From the NCBI RefSeq assembly GCF_013141865.1, contig NZ_RCST01000001.1, forward strand, positions 5,022,001-5,086,000: a stretch of 64,000 nucleotides of DNA. Reading direction: 5' to 3'. The position numbers and the translations under genes are program-made. A model generated the notes under the pieces. It searched no databases and was not told the DNA's origin. It saw only the letters and a list, made by a program, of their open reading frames with translations. This stretch comes from Methylomonas sp. ZR1 (GTDB lineage Bacteria > Pseudomonadota > Gammaproteobacteria > Methylococcales > Methylomonadaceae). This document shows positions 32,518 through 41,468 of the stretch, in pieces. Each line of letters begins with the position of its first letter. The first letter of the stretch is position 1.

Positions 32518-33084
32518 TTAAGCCCGCGACGAGAATTCGCCGGTTTCGGTGTTGACCTTGATCATCTCGCCGGATTCCATATATTCGGGGACTTGTACTT
32601 CCAGGCCGGTACTGAGCTTGGCAGTTTTGGTACGTTTGGTGGCGCTGGAGCCTTTCATGGATGGCGGGGTTTCGACGATTTGCAGCGTAATGGTGGTTGG
32701 TAACTGGATACCTAGCGCTGCGTCGTCCATCAACAGCATGATGATGCCTTCCAGGCCGTCCGTCAGATACAGGGTTTGGCCTTCCAGGTCGTCAGCCGCC
32801 AGCGCGTATTGATCGTAAGTTTCGCTGTTCATGAAATAGTAGGTGTCGCCGTCCTGGTAGGAAAACTGCACGTTGCACCGTGAACAATCGGCGGCTTTCA
32901 GCATGTCGTCACTTTTGAAGGTTTCGTCCAGTTTTTGCCGGGTTTTCATGTGGGTGAAGCGGACTTTGTACAGCGTGGTCGCGCCGCGCGAGGTAGGGTT
33001 GCGTACGTCGATGTGTTTCACCACATACGGCTCGCCATTGATTTCGATGGCGGTTCCCTGTTTTAGTTCGTTGGCTTTCGGCAC
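32518..33084 (-). CDS. efpL: Elongation factor P-like protein EfpL (YeiP)
   Basis: A 188-residue three-domain EF-P paralogue that relieves ribosome stalling at proline and some other motifs. The loop that enters the peptidyl-transferase centre reads NPTSRGATTLYK, with Arg33 at the tip in place of the modified lysine of EF-P, as in EfpL, so no lysine modification is needed. MPKANELKQG and IVETPPSMKGSSATKRTKTA also follow YeiP. It starts three bases after bpt, as third gene of aat-bpt-efpL. Confidence 0.92.
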   Translation of the reverse strand: MPKANELKQGTAIEINGEPYVVKHIDVRNPTSRGATTLYKVRFTHMKTRQKLDETFKSDDMLKAADCSRCNVQFSYQDGDTYYFMNSETYDQYALAADDLEGQTLYLTDGLEGIIMLLMDDAALGIQLPTTITLQIVETPPSMKGSSATKRTKTAKLSTGLEVQVPEYMESGEMIKVNTETGEFSSRA

Positions 33085-33087
33085 GGC

Positions 33088-33810
33088 TTAATCCTCGTTA
33101 AATGTCTGATTGGAAATAAATTGCCACTGGCCGTTGATCAGGCCTGTCAGCGGTTGATAATCGATTTTGTAGCGCATTTTACGACAGTCTTTGATCCAGT
33201 AGCCCAGATAAACGTAGGGCAGGCCCATTTGCTTGGCCGTTTCAATCTGCCAGAGCACGGCGTACACACCGGGGCTGTAGTCGGCAAAATCCGGGTCGAA
33301 AAAGGTATATACCGCCGATAGCCCGTCGGCTACCACATCGACCACCGCGACCGCCGCCAATTGGCCGCCGATTAAAAACTCCACAAACAGCGTGTCGCAC
33401 CAGCTGCTGCCGAGGAATTTGATGTAGTCATCCGGCGTGATTTCGGTATCTTCGCCGGGCTTGTCGTGGCGGGCACTTAGATAACGCCGAAAAAGCCGGA
33501 AATGCCGCGGGTCGAACTCGGCGTTTTTGACGACTATCCGGGTTTGCGCATTGCGCTTGATGCAGCGCTTTTGTTTACGGTCAGCTTGGAATAAGGCCAC
33601 CGGCAGCCGCGTCGGCACGCAAGCCTGGCAGGCTTCGCAATAGGGTTTGTAAACATGATCGCCGCTGCGCCGAAAGCCCTGAGCAATCAGTTGCGAGTAG
33701 AGCGTGGTGTCGATATTCACCGACGGATGCACGAAGCCGGAACGGGCCAGACGGTAATCTAGATAGCCGCAGGCGTGGCCGCTGTCCAGCCAAATCGGGA
33801 TGGAGCTCAT
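33088..33810 (-). CDS. bpt: Aspartate/glutamate leucyltransferase (Bpt)
   Basis: Transfers leucine from Leu-tRNA to N-terminal Asp or Glu, making N-degrons for ClpS-ClpAP. The 240 residues include [16 protein letters not shown], the Cys-rich [18 protein letters not shown] of the ATE1 family, and [16 protein letters not shown] near the end. The ATG at 33810 overlaps the aat stop (ATGA); an in-frame TTG lies three codons upstream. Confidence 0.95.
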   Translation of the reverse strand: MSSIPIWLDSGHACGYLDYRLARSGFVHPSVNIDTTLYSQLIAQGFRRSGDHVYKPYCEACQACVPTRLPVALFQADRKQKRCIKRNAQTRIVVKNAEFDPRHFRLFRRYLSARHDKPGEDTEITPDDYIKFLGSSWCDTLFVEFLIGGQLAAVAVVDVVADGLSAVYTFFDPDFADYSPGVYAVLWQIETAKQMGLPYVYLGYWIKDCRKMRYKIDYQPLTGLINGQWQFISNQTFNED

Positions 33811-34499
33811 GCTTGCCAAGCGTCGGGCGTCGGTGTTTGATCGCAGAGCCTATCCAGCAGTTCTACAAAGCGGCTGCGAGGGATTTCCGCCGCGCCAAGG
33901 CTGAGTAAGTGTTCGCTGCTGACCTGGCAGTCGATGAGTTGATAGCCCCAGGCGCTGAGCTGCTGCACCAGATGCACAAACACCACTTTGGAGGCATCGG
34001 TTTTACGATGAAACATCGATTCGCCGAAAAACACTTGGCCGATGGCAATGCCGTACAGGCCGCCTACCAACTGGCCGTCCTGCCAGGCTTCGCAGCTGTG
34101 TGCGATACCCAGGTGGTGTAGTGTGGTATAGGCTTGGCGGATGTCGTCGGTAATCCAGGTGCCACCTTCGTCGCGACGCGGCGCCGCACACGCATCGATT
34201 ACTTGACGAAAGGCGCTGTCGTAACGAATCTCAAACAATTGTTTGCGCAGGGTTTTCGCCAGGCTGCGAGAAATATTCAGTTGTTCCGGAAACAATACCA
34301 AACGCGGATCGGGCGACCACCACAGAATAGGCTCGCCGGGATTGAACCAGGGGAATACCCCGTGCCGGTAGGCGTTGACGATGCGCTGCGGTGACAGGCA
34401 ACCGCCAAAGGCCAGTAAGCCGTTGGGTTGTTTCAAGGCCTTGTGCAATGGCGGAAAGGCTTGGTGCGGATGATCCGGGTCGAGCAGGGTGAGTTGCAT
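33807..34499 (-). CDS. aat: Leucyl/phenylalanyl-tRNA-protein transferase
   Basis: Adds Leu or Phe to proteins with N-terminal Lys or Arg, the other half of the N-degron pathway completed by Bpt. The 230 residues carry the family core [20 protein letters not shown] and a later [19 protein letters not shown]. First gene of a coupled operon with bpt and efpL. Full length. Confidence 0.96.
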   Translation of the reverse strand: MQLTLLDPDHPHQAFPPLHKALKQPNGLLAFGGCLSPQRIVNAYRHGVFPWFNPGEPILWWSPDPRLVLFPEQLNISRSLAKTLRKQLFEIRYDSAFRQVIDACAAPRRDEGGTWITDDIRQAYTTLHHLGIAHSCEAWQDGQLVGGLYGIAIGQVFFGESMFHRKTDASKVVFVHLVQQLSAWGYQLIDCQVSSEHLLSLGAAEIPRSRFVELLDRLCDQTPTPDAWQA

Positions 34500-34620
34500 A
34501 GGAGGCGCTTGATGTCCGGGTTGGCGCTGGTTTGTTCAGTAAGCTAGCTTACCAAGGTTTGTAGGCTGCCGACCAGACTGTTGATAACGGTGCGTAGACA
34601 CAAAATTTCGCACGTCCAAC

Positions 34621-35349
34621 TCAAGATGCATCCATTTTGTATCCAAAGCCGCGCACGGTTTTCAGCAATTTCAGTTCGTAATCGTCGTCGATCTTCCGCC
34701 GCAGTTGGCGAATATAAACATCCACCACGTTGGTCAGCGGATCGGCGCTATAGCCCCAGACTTGTTCCAGAATGCGTGTGCGGCTCAATACTTTACCCGG
34801 CATACGCATAAAGCATTCCAGCAAGGCAAACTCCTTGGGGGTTAACTCGATAACGTTATCGCCGCGTCTTACCTCGTGAGTTTCGCCATTAAGTACCAGG
34901 TCTTCGATACGCAATTCCTTGTCGTCCTGTTTCACTTCGCCGCCGCGCCGCCTGAGTAAAACTTCGATACGGGCCAGCAATTCTTCAAAGGCGAACGGCT
35001 TGGTCATATAGTCGTCGGCACCGGAGCGCAGGCCGGCTACTTTGTCTTGCACGGTATCGCGCGCGGTCAGCATCAAAATCGGGGTGTCGATGCCGTTGCT
35101 GCGCAAGCGTTCGCAAATCTGTCTGCCGTTCATGTCCGGCAGGCCCAAGTCCAGAATGATCACCTGAAAGCTGCCTTCGGTACCCAAGGCAATGGCCTCT
35201 TGCCCGCTACGGGCCACCTCCACGGCATAGCCCTCGGCTTTTAAGCCGCGTTGCACGAAATCGATGATACGCTCGTCGTCTTCAACCATCAGTACCCGCA
35301 TATAGCCTATTCCCGTCAGAGTATTGGTTGTCATGTATTTATCATTCAT
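34621..35349 (-). CDS. OmpR-family response regulator
   Basis: DNA-binding regulator with a receiver domain (VEDDERIID, phospho-acceptor Asp in VIILDLGLPD, Lys in MTKPF) and a C-terminal winged helix (LTPKEFALLECFMRMPGKVL, VDVYIRQLRRKI). It follows the intact kinase gene by 13 bases when started at 35349. A start at 35301 (MRVLMVEDD) would match most relatives better; both have modest ribosome sites. It is last in a four-gene signalling operon. Confidence 0.92.
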   Translation of the reverse strand: MNDKYMTTNTLTGIGYMRVLMVEDDERIIDFVQRGLKAEGYAVEVARSGQEAIALGTEGSFQVIILDLGLPDMNGRQICERLRSNGIDTPILMLTARDTVQDKVAGLRSGADDYMTKPFAFEELLARIEVLLRRRGGEVKQDDKELRIEDLVLNGETHEVRRGDNVIELTPKEFALLECFMRMPGKVLSRTRILEQVWGYSADPLTNVVDVYIRQLRRKIDDDYELKLLKTVRGFGYKMDAS

Positions 35350-35362
35350 ATGAAAATCCGTC

Positions 35363-36949
35363 CTATGCTACCGTAAGCAGGGGTAGTGTAACCGTAAATG
35401 TCGATCCGGCGTTTTCGACGCTACGTACCGCGATTTGCCCGCCGTGGGCTTGCAGGATGGATTTGGCCATCGGCAAACCCAGGCCGGAGCCGTCGTCTCG
35501 GGAATGCTGGGCATTGCTGCTGCGGAAGTGGCGTTCGAAAATTCGATCCAGATCCTCGGAGGGTATGCCTATGCCCTGATCGGTCAGGCTGAAACAGGCC
35601 TGTTTCCCGTCGCGCCATAACGCCACGGCGATATGCCCGAGCGGTTTGGAATAGCGGCAGGCATTCTCGCCCAGAATGAACAGCACTTGCCGTAGCCGTT
35701 GCTTGTCGCCGCGCACCAGTAACGGTCCGGAAGGCGCGTCCAGGCTGACGGAAATCGAATATTCTTGCGCCATCACTTGAAAATCCTCGACGCTGCTGGC
35801 TACCAAATCCGCCAAATCCACTTTATTCCATTCGAATTGCAGATTGGCCGTGTCGGCGCGGGCCAGAAACAGTAAGTCGTTCACGTATTTACCCAACTGC
35901 ATCGACAGCTCGACGATGCGTTGCAATGCGTCTTTGTATTCTTCGGCATCGCGGTCCTGGCCGCGCAACGTCACTTCCGCTTCGCCGCGTATCACCGTGA
36001 TCGGCGTGCGCAGTTCGTGGCTGATGTCCGCCAAAAACTCACGGCGGGCATTATCCATGCGCTTTAATTCCTCGTTCAATAGATTAAGCTCAAAGGTCCG
36101 CTCGGTCACTCGCTCTTCCAACACGGCGCGGCCTTCGCGTAGTTTATCTTGTTGAACTTCCAGTTCCTTGGCCATTTGATTGAAGTGGCTGGCCAGATAG
36201 GCAAATTCGTCGCGGCTGTCCAAAGCGATGCGGTAATCCAGGTTGCCGGAGGCGATTTCGTCCGTGCCTTTCATTAGCGCTTCGATAGGTTTTTTAAACG
36301 CGCGGAGCAACATGATGCCGGCTACCAAGCTGAATAACGCCGCGGTTAACGAGGCCAGAATCGCCGTCCAGCGCGACTTTTCCACCAACATTTCCAACTC
36401 GAGCTTGGCTTTTTTTGCCTTTTCCCGTTCGGCGTTGATGGCGGCGTCGATTAGGGGTTGGAATTTACCGTCGATTTCCTCTTCAGTGAACTTGGCTAAA
36501 GCCTGCACCGCGGTAGTCAGCTTACCTTGCAAGCGCAGCCGCTCGACTTCTTCGAAGCGATATTCGCTGGCTTCCAGGAAAGCGGTGAGATGGGCGACTT
36601 TCTCCAATTCCGCGGGCTTATTGGTCCATTCTTCGCTGGCGCTGTCAGTGTCCGGCGCTTTGACGGCGGTGTCGCGTAGCGTTTGCATGGCCTCGTAAAG
36701 ACGGCGTTTGGAAGATTCCACGCCGGTTTCCGAATTGGGGTTGGCGGTGATCAGCCGGTCCATGCGTTGCTTGAAATGGCGATAAGCTTCCTGCGACAGC
36801 TGTTCGTAATCGTCGAAGGTTTCGTAGGCGGTTTGGCTGTGTTGAAAATAGCGCGCTACTTCGTCGGCGCCCCAATACAAGGCAATGCCCAAACTCAATA
36901 CAAAGCAGAACGAAACAACAATGACTATCGCCAAGCGAAACCGAAACAT
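35363..36949 (-). CDS. Sensor histidine kinase with intact H-box
   Basis: Inner-membrane kinase of 528 residues: helix at about 5-27, a helical periplasmic domain (about 30-190), a second helix near 195-215, HAMP, a coiled coil, a HisKA domain with His311 (DISHELRTPITVI) and an ATPase domain with GENACRYSK, DQGIGIP and GSGLGLPMAK. All catalytic boxes are present, so it should phosphorylate the regulator just downstream. It starts five bases after the lipoprotein gene. Confidence 0.93.
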   Translation of the reverse strand: MFRFRLAIVIVVSFCFVLSLGIALYWGADEVARYFQHSQTAYETFDDYEQLSQEAYRHFKQRMDRLITANPNSETGVESSKRRLYEAMQTLRDTAVKAPDTDSASEEWTNKPAELEKVAHLTAFLEASEYRFEEVERLRLQGKLTTAVQALAKFTEEEIDGKFQPLIDAAINAEREKAKKAKLELEMLVEKSRWTAILASLTAALFSLVAGIMLLRAFKKPIEALMKGTDEIASGNLDYRIALDSRDEFAYLASHFNQMAKELEVQQDKLREGRAVLEERVTERTFELNLLNEELKRMDNARREFLADISHELRTPITVIRGEAEVTLRGQDRDAEEYKDALQRIVELSMQLGKYVNDLLFLARADTANLQFEWNKVDLADLVASSVEDFQVMAQEYSISVSLDAPSGPLLVRGDKQRLRQVLFILGENACRYSKPLGHIAVALWRDGKQACFSLTDQGIGIPSEDLDRIFERHFRSSNAQHSRDDGSGLGLPMAKSILQAHGGQIAVRSVENAGSTFTVTLPLLTVA

Positions 36950-36954
36950 TGGCC

Positions 36955-37530
36955 CTATTTGCCTTCGCTAGTCTCGTCCAGTTGCTTTTCCATCGACCGG
37001 ATGGCTTCCAGTTTCTCGCGCAGCAGTCTTGATTCTTCTTTCTTGGAACCGGCGGCGTCTTTCGTTTCCAGCACGTTTTGCACGGTTTTGTGTTTGCGTT
37101 CCAATGAGCCGAGTTTTCGTGATGCGCTGTTGATGCGCTTTAATGCCTCGGTGTGAATGGCAACCAGGTGGCGCATCCGTTCGTCGCTCAGGCCTGCGGG
37201 CGGAATGCCGGCAATTTCATCGAGAATTTTGGGAATGTCGCCACAGGCATCTGACAATAGGCGGCCTACCATCAAATGCAGTAACACGCCAATCTCGGGT
37301 TCGTCTTTTTGGCGTTTCATTAAAGACCGGCACGTCTCGGTGCGGCTCGCCGTGGTCATGTTGGCCAGATTGTTGCCAAAATCCAGCAACTCGTCTATGT
37401 CCGAATGCACCACCGGCGCGCTGTAAACGGTTGGAAAATGTTCCTTGACGCTGGAATCCATCTCGGCGCAGCCGCTGATTGCCAACAATGATGCGACCAG
37501 TGCCAATACGCGCATGAATAGTGCCTGCAT
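36955..37530 (-). CDS. QseG-like lipoprotein between two kinases
   Basis: A 191-residue predicted lipoprotein: hydrophobic signal, lipobox LLAISGC and mature Cys21. The mature part is helical, ending in a charged coiled coil (about 130-190). Position and layout resemble QseG, the lipoprotein that works with kinase QseE in enterobacteria. It starts five bases after the His-less kinase, so an interaction in the periplasm is the natural guess. Sequence similarity is only by eye. Confidence 0.7.
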   Translation of the reverse strand: MQALFMRVLALVASLLAISGCAEMDSSVKEHFPTVYSAPVVHSDIDELLDFGNNLANMTTASRTETCRSLMKRQKDEPEIGVLLHLMVGRLLSDACGDIPKILDEIAGIPPAGLSDERMRHLVAIHTEALKRINSASRKLGSLERKHKTVQNVLETKDAAGSKKEESRLLREKLEAIRSMEKQLDETSEGK

Positions 37531-37535
37531 GTTGC

Positions 37536-38987
37536 TTAATTCTCCCCGGTTAACGGAATTTGAACCCTGATGCGGGCTCCTTGTTGGTCTTGACGGGCAT
37601 CGATGACTTCCACTTTGCCTTGATGATTGGCGACGTATTCCTTGACGATGGCCAAGCCCAGGCCGGGGCCGTCACCGGTATCGCCGGTCTTGCCGCGATA
37701 AAACGGCTCGAAGATATGATCGCGTTCGTCGATGGCGATACCGGGGCCTTCGTCTTCCACTTCCAGTTCCATCAAAGTACCGGCGTCGCGTAATATGACG
37801 CGAATTTCACCGCCTTCCGGCGAAAATTTCACGGCATTGGTCAGCAATTGTTCGATGATTGCCCGCAATTGTTCGGGAATGCCGGCAATTTCCATCGGCC
37901 TTGCCAGCATGCGGATAGCGATGGCTTTACTGCTTAAAACCGGTTGAAAATCGTCAACGACGGTTTCCAGCAAATCTTTGATGTTTACGCTTTCCTTGCG
38001 ATTGATGTCGGGCAGGGAATTGATCCGACTGTAGCGCAGTAATTCCTCGGATACGGCGCTTAACTTTTCGATATTGGCGCATAAATGCAAAACAGTGGCT
38101 TGCCGCTTGCTGTTGGGGTCGTAGTCGGTTTCGCCGGCCAGCAATTCGGCATCCTGACGCAGGCTTGCCAACGGCAGTTCTATCTCGCGGGCGACGTTTT
38201 GCATAAATTGTTGCTTGGACACTTCCAGTTCCAGTAAGCGAGTGCGCAGCCACTCCAAACGGTTGCCCAGGTAACGTAAATCCGACGGGCCGTTCACCAG
38301 AATCGGTTCTGCCAGCTCGCCCGCGCCCAAACGGCGGATCGAAAGATCAAGTTGCCGCATCGAACGCGACAATACGATCAACAGAACGGCAATCACACCG
38401 AACGAAATCGCCAGTAATACTGCGCCTTTGACCAGTAGGCCATGCTCCAGCGATTCCGACAATTGGTGCAGTTCGTTGAATTCGTGATCCACGTGGTTTT
38501 CAAACTCGCGCGATAGGGTGGCGGCGGATTCGCGCAAGCCCTGAAAAGCCTCGTCTATCGGTAATTCCAGATTATTCTCGTCATCCGAACCGATGATTTG
38601 CTGGTAAATCAGGTTTTCTTTTTCGGATAATTCATTGACCAGCAGCGCGATTTTGTTATCGACGTGCAGTTTCAGCAAATCACCCAAAGCCTGTTTAAAC
38701 GAGGCTCGCACCGTTTCGTAGGATTGCCGTTCGTAGGGTTGGCGCAGCGTCGGGTCGGACAGCAACACAAACAGTTTGGCCTTGCGCTCTATATCGGAGG
38801 CTTTTTGTAAAACCAAGCGGATGGTTTTGGTTTGTTCGAAGACATGCGTGTTGACGGTGCGGCCCAGCGCCGAGGTCTCGCGCATGCCAAAAGCAGCGTA
38901 CATCACGGCCAGAAACAGCGGAATCACCGCAATGACAAAGCCCAGAATGATCAGGGACTTTAACGATAAAAAATTTTTAAATTTCAT
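37536..38987 (-). CDS. QseE/GlrK-like sensor kinase lacking the phospho-accepting His
   Basis: A 483-residue inner-membrane protein with two helices (about 10-33 and 185-207), a helical periplasmic domain, HAMP, a HisKA-like dimerisation region and a complete ATPase domain (EQLLTNAVKFSP, DEGPGIA, GPGLGLAIVKEY). The H-box reads QNVAREIELPLASL where relatives have HVSHELKTPLASI: the acceptor His is Arg267 (codon CGC at 38187-38189). It therefore cannot autophosphorylate in the usual way. The frame is intact, so it looks like a functional pseudokinase. First gene of the operon. Confidence 0.88.
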   Translation of the reverse strand: MKFKNFLSLKSLIILGFVIAVIPLFLAVMYAAFGMRETSALGRTVNTHVFEQTKTIRLVLQKASDIERKAKLFVLLSDPTLRQPYERQSYETVRASFKQALGDLLKLHVDNKIALLVNELSEKENLIYQQIIGSDDENNLELPIDEAFQGLRESAATLSREFENHVDHEFNELHQLSESLEHGLLVKGAVLLAISFGVIAVLLIVLSRSMRQLDLSIRRLGAGELAEPILVNGPSDLRYLGNRLEWLRTRLLELEVSKQQFMQNVAREIELPLASLRQDAELLAGETDYDPNSKRQATVLHLCANIEKLSAVSEELLRYSRINSLPDINRKESVNIKDLLETVVDDFQPVLSSKAIAIRMLARPMEIAGIPEQLRAIIEQLLTNAVKFSPEGGEIRVILRDAGTLMELEVEDEGPGIAIDERDHIFEPFYRGKTGDTGDGPGLGLAIVKEYVANHQGKVEVIDARQDQQGARIRVQIPLTGEN

Positions 38988-39314
38988 CCTTGTGCGAGAA
39001 GCAATAAATCACTCCATAGTATAGTTGAAACGGTATCCTAAAAATTGGCCCTAAATCCGTCACAAACGGCATTGCCCAGCGGCCACAAGGCTGGCGGCAG
39101 CAAATACCGGGAGGCGCAGGCCGGATGCCCTGAGTTTAGAAAAAGGTAGTTTAGCGTTGGCGATGGTGGCGCAAATGTCGGTCGCCGGCCCAAGCGTGCG
39201 ATTATTTGCGCCAGGCCTTCACATACCATCGCTGCCGCGGGGATGACGCTACCCGGAAATGTAAGGACAGGGGGAGTAAAGTTGGAGGGTATTAAGGCAA
39301 AATTGCCCGGCAGA
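38988..39314. other. Spacer between nifX and the kinase operon
   Basis: No convincing gene, repeat or terminator. The promoter of the kinase operon should lie at its left end, where the sequence is AT-rich, but I could not pick boxes. Confidence 0.3.
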
Positions 39315-39791
39315 TTATTCAGCCCATTCTTCGTCAGCCATCTCTGCAAAACGGCTCTGATCTTTACCGGATTTTTGTTTAAAAATACGTTCCAGCAACG
39401 GTGACATGGCCCCGGTAAGGTCTTGCTGTAACTCGGCAATGATTTCTTCAATGTCGGGACCGCCTTTAACGATGACCGGATGAGCGCCCAATTTGATTAA
39501 TTCATTGGTGGCTGTGCCGCCGACAGAACCGCAATAAACCATATCGCAGCCGGTTAACCAGGCCAGCTTAGGCTTTAATTTCTCTTCATTCCCGTCACGT
39601 TGTTCCTTACCAAACGACTTAGCCGCCAAAGGCGTCGCGGAACTGCCGTCTATAGCGTAGACATGAAATCCCAAGGATGACCCGAAATGCTGATTGACCA
39701 TCTCCCCATCGGAACTGGCAAAAGCCACGATCAGCTTATTCGCATCGACTTCAAGCTCCGCGACACTGTTTACATCGGCAAGTTGATTCAT
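39315..39791 (-). CDS. nifX: NifX, FeMo-cofactor precursor carrier
   Basis: A 158-residue NifX: LIVAFASSDGEMVNQHFGSS at the start of the fold, FGKEQRDGNEEKLKPKLAWL in the middle and the C-terminal DQSRFAEMADEEWAE tail, all as in Azotobacter NifX. The family binds NifB-co and VK-cluster during cofactor assembly in the cytoplasm. It stands alone, 35 kb from nifHDK and without nifE or nifN. The ATG at 39791 has GGAG upstream; the frame is open ten codons further. I saw no good -24/-12 promoter before it. Confidence 0.92.
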   Translation of the reverse strand: MNQLADVNSVAELEVDANKLIVAFASSDGEMVNQHFGSSLGFHVYAIDGSSATPLAAKSFGKEQRDGNEEKLKPKLAWLTGCDMVYCGSVGGTATNELIKLGAHPVIVKGGPDIEEIIAELQQDLTGAMSPLLERIFKQKSGKDQSRFAEMADEEWAE

Positions 39792-39906
39792 ATGACACTC
39801 CGTAATGAATATTTGGGCCAAAGGACGACTAAGGCTAGGTTTTAAAATTGATGGTTTTGGGTGTTGTTAATCCGTGCCTTACTTATTACCCCGCCCTTAA
39901 ATACCG

Positions 39907-39926
39907 TTCGACCAGAGCCTGTCGAA
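39907..39926. repeat. TTCGAC...GTCGAA intergenic repeat
   Basis: A 6-base stem (TTCGAC/GTCGAA) around an 8-base loop in a GC-rich spacer. The sequence resembles a dispersed intergenic repeat seen in many beta- and gammaproteobacteria (GTTCGAC...GTCGAAGGGC). Only one copy is in this window, so the class is from memory. Confidence 0.45.
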
Positions 39927-39970
39927 GGGCACACCAGCCTTGGGTTTTTACGAGCTCGGTACAAACCGCG

Positions 39971-40288
39971 CTACTTTTGTTGCCGGTATTCCGCAACCAG
40001 CTCTTTAATCTTCAGTCGCATAATGTCTTTTAACATTTGTATTTTTCGGTCATGTTCCTGATGGGCAATATCGTAAATTTGTTTTCTGAGAGTTTCGTTA
40101 CTATCCTCGGGCAGACTCAAAGACCATTCAGAAAAAAAGGCATCGTAGCTGTCTATCGTTTTGATCAACTCAAACCTGAGTTTTTCCCTGTCTTGCCTCG
40201 GGATAGCCTTTAGCGCTGCATCGATAACCGCATCAAGATCCGATTTTTGTTGTTGGTTGGGAACGGGAAACGGGATGATCTCAGACAT
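39971..40288 (-). CDS. Small helical protein of unknown function
   Basis: A 105-residue soluble protein when started at the ATG at 40288 (MSEIIPFPVPN). It is rich in Lys, Glu and Leu and predicted largely helical; no family is recognised. The frame is open to 40339, but that would run into the transposon left end, so the upstream part is not native. It is the last chromosomal gene before the transposon. Confidence 0.6.
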   Translation of the reverse strand: MSEIIPFPVPNQQQKSDLDAVIDAALKAIPRQDREKLRFELIKTIDSYDAFFSEWSLSLPEDSNETLRKQIYDIAHQEHDRKIQMLKDIMRLKIKELVAEYRQQK

Positions 40289-40326
40289 AAGCGCCGTGAT
40301 AATGATGAACAACCGGACATAGCATT

Positions 40327-40410
40327 TGTCACTTTTCAAAGCTGCAGTCAGCGGATGGTCAAAGTTGATGTCAGCAGATTAATCAACAATAAGTAATTCT
40401 GTCAGTTGCG
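40327..40410 (+). repeat. Transposon left end with three TniA-type binding repeats
   Basis: Tip TGTCAC at 40327. Repeats: GCTGCAGTCAGCGGAT (40341-40356), GTTGATGTCAGCAGAT (40364-40379) and AATTCTGTCAGTTGCG (40395-40410). They share a GATGTCAGCA-like core with the right-end repeats, in the opposite orientation. Confidence 0.7.
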
Positions 40411-40597
40411 ACATGCCGGCTTATTTTTTAGTTATTTTTGTTTTAAGGTCGAACCCTATGTTCGCACTCTCTCCCCGAAAGATTTCTAGCCAACCCACCT
40501 ATATTAAAAGGTATCTTAAGTAATGAAGTTGGCTTCTGATATTCTTGCAGTCGTCTTCTGACAGCGGTAGTAGCCAAAATAGATAGCCAAGTAGGTG

Positions 40598-40677
40598 ATG
40601 GCCAAATTACATTGCGGTTCTAATTATTGGCCATATGATTTATACTGGGCTAAATTAAGTATACCCATTTTGGCCAT
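40598..40677. promoter_or_regulatory. Candidate res site upstream of the resolvase
   Basis: Three copies of one 8-base box: ATGGCCAA (40598-40605, inverted), TTGGCCAT (40627-40634) and TTGGCCAT (40670-40677, ending six bases before the resolvase ATG). Spacing and position suit a serine-resolvase recombination site that also acts as operator of the gene. Confidence 0.55.
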
Positions 40678-40683
40678 CCAACC

Positions 40684-41301
40684 ATGAAAGTTGCTCGTAT
40701 CTACCTTCGCGTCAGTACCGAAGAACAAGACCTTACCCGTCAAACCGAAATCGTCCACAGTGCTCGGGCAGAAGGGTATTACATCGCCGGCATCTACCGT
40801 GAAAAGGCTTCGGGTGCCCGTGCTGATCGGCCCGAGCTACTACGAATGATTGCAGACCTACAATCAGGCGAAGTCGTCGTAGCTGAGAAAATTGACCGCA
40901 TCAGTCGGCTTCCCTTGGCCGAAGCCGAGCAACTGGTTGGATCAATCCGGGCCAAGGGAGCAAGACTGGCTGTGCCGGGCCTAGTCGATTTATCCGATTT
41001 TGCGGCTGAGGCCGACGGTGTGGCCAAGATCGTTTTGGAGTCGGTGCAGGAATTATTACTTAAACTTGCCCTGCAAATGACACGTGATGACTATGAGACT
41101 CGCCGAGAGCGACAGCGCCAAGGTGTTCAGCTTGCCAAGATCGCCGGTAAGTATGCGGGTCGCATCCCTGATACCACGACACATCAGCGTATCGTTGCGC
41201 TGCGTGGAGCAGGACATACTATCAAACGGACCGCTGAGCTGGCTGGATGTAGCCAAAGCCAGGTCAAGCGCATATGGGCAGAGCATAAGGGCAGTCACTA
41301 A
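40684..41301 (+). CDS. Serine recombinase / resolvase (TniR-like)
   Basis: A 205-residue resolvase that should resolve transposition cointegrates. The catalytic domain has RIYLRVSTEEQ with Ser11, the DRISRL arm region and a long helix E (about 120-145). The C-terminus (TIKRTAELAGCSQSQVKRIW) is a helix-turn-helix. A serine resolvase is part of the Tn5053/Tn402 plan, here placed at the end opposite tniABQ. The box repeats upstream are its likely target. Confidence 0.88.
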   Translation: MKVARIYLRVSTEEQDLTRQTEIVHSARAEGYYIAGIYREKASGARADRPELLRMIADLQSGEVVVAEKIDRISRLPLAEAEQLVGSIRAKGARLAVPGLVDLSDFAAEADGVAKIVLESVQELLLKLALQMTRDDYETRRERQRQGVQLAKIAGKYAGRIPDTTTHQRIVALRGAGHTIKRTAELAGCSQSQVKRIWAEHKGSH

Positions 41302-41348
41302 ATTATAATCCTGTTCAAGTGGTCTGCTTTCATGCCCCTGCAAGGCAA

Positions 41349-41468
41349 GGGTTGCTTTGCGGAAATTGGCGACTGGCAATGCAGAAGTATGACGAAGCGG
41401 CACTGGACTGCGCATTGACAAACCAGATATTGATAGAGGTGATCTGCAATGAAAAAAGAATACCGTAG
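41349..41468 (+). pseudogene. 3' remnant of a RelE/HigB-like toxin gene
   Basis: An open stretch ending at TAG 41466-41468 translates to KYDEAALDCALTNQILIEV, then ICNEKRIP, matching the C-terminal helix of HigB/RelE-type toxins that precede HigA antitoxins. The rest of the toxin is missing upstream. It overlaps the antitoxin remnant by 20 bases, the usual arrangement. Confidence 0.45.

Noticed and set aside
32257..32521. Short plus-strand reading frames before efpL
   Set aside because: No ribosome site and low-quality protein; one runs through the hairpin downstream of efpL.
39038..39451. Minus-strand frame overlapping the nifX end
   Set aside because: Shares sequence with nifX in another frame, is Pro/Leu-rich without motifs and lacks a ribosome site.
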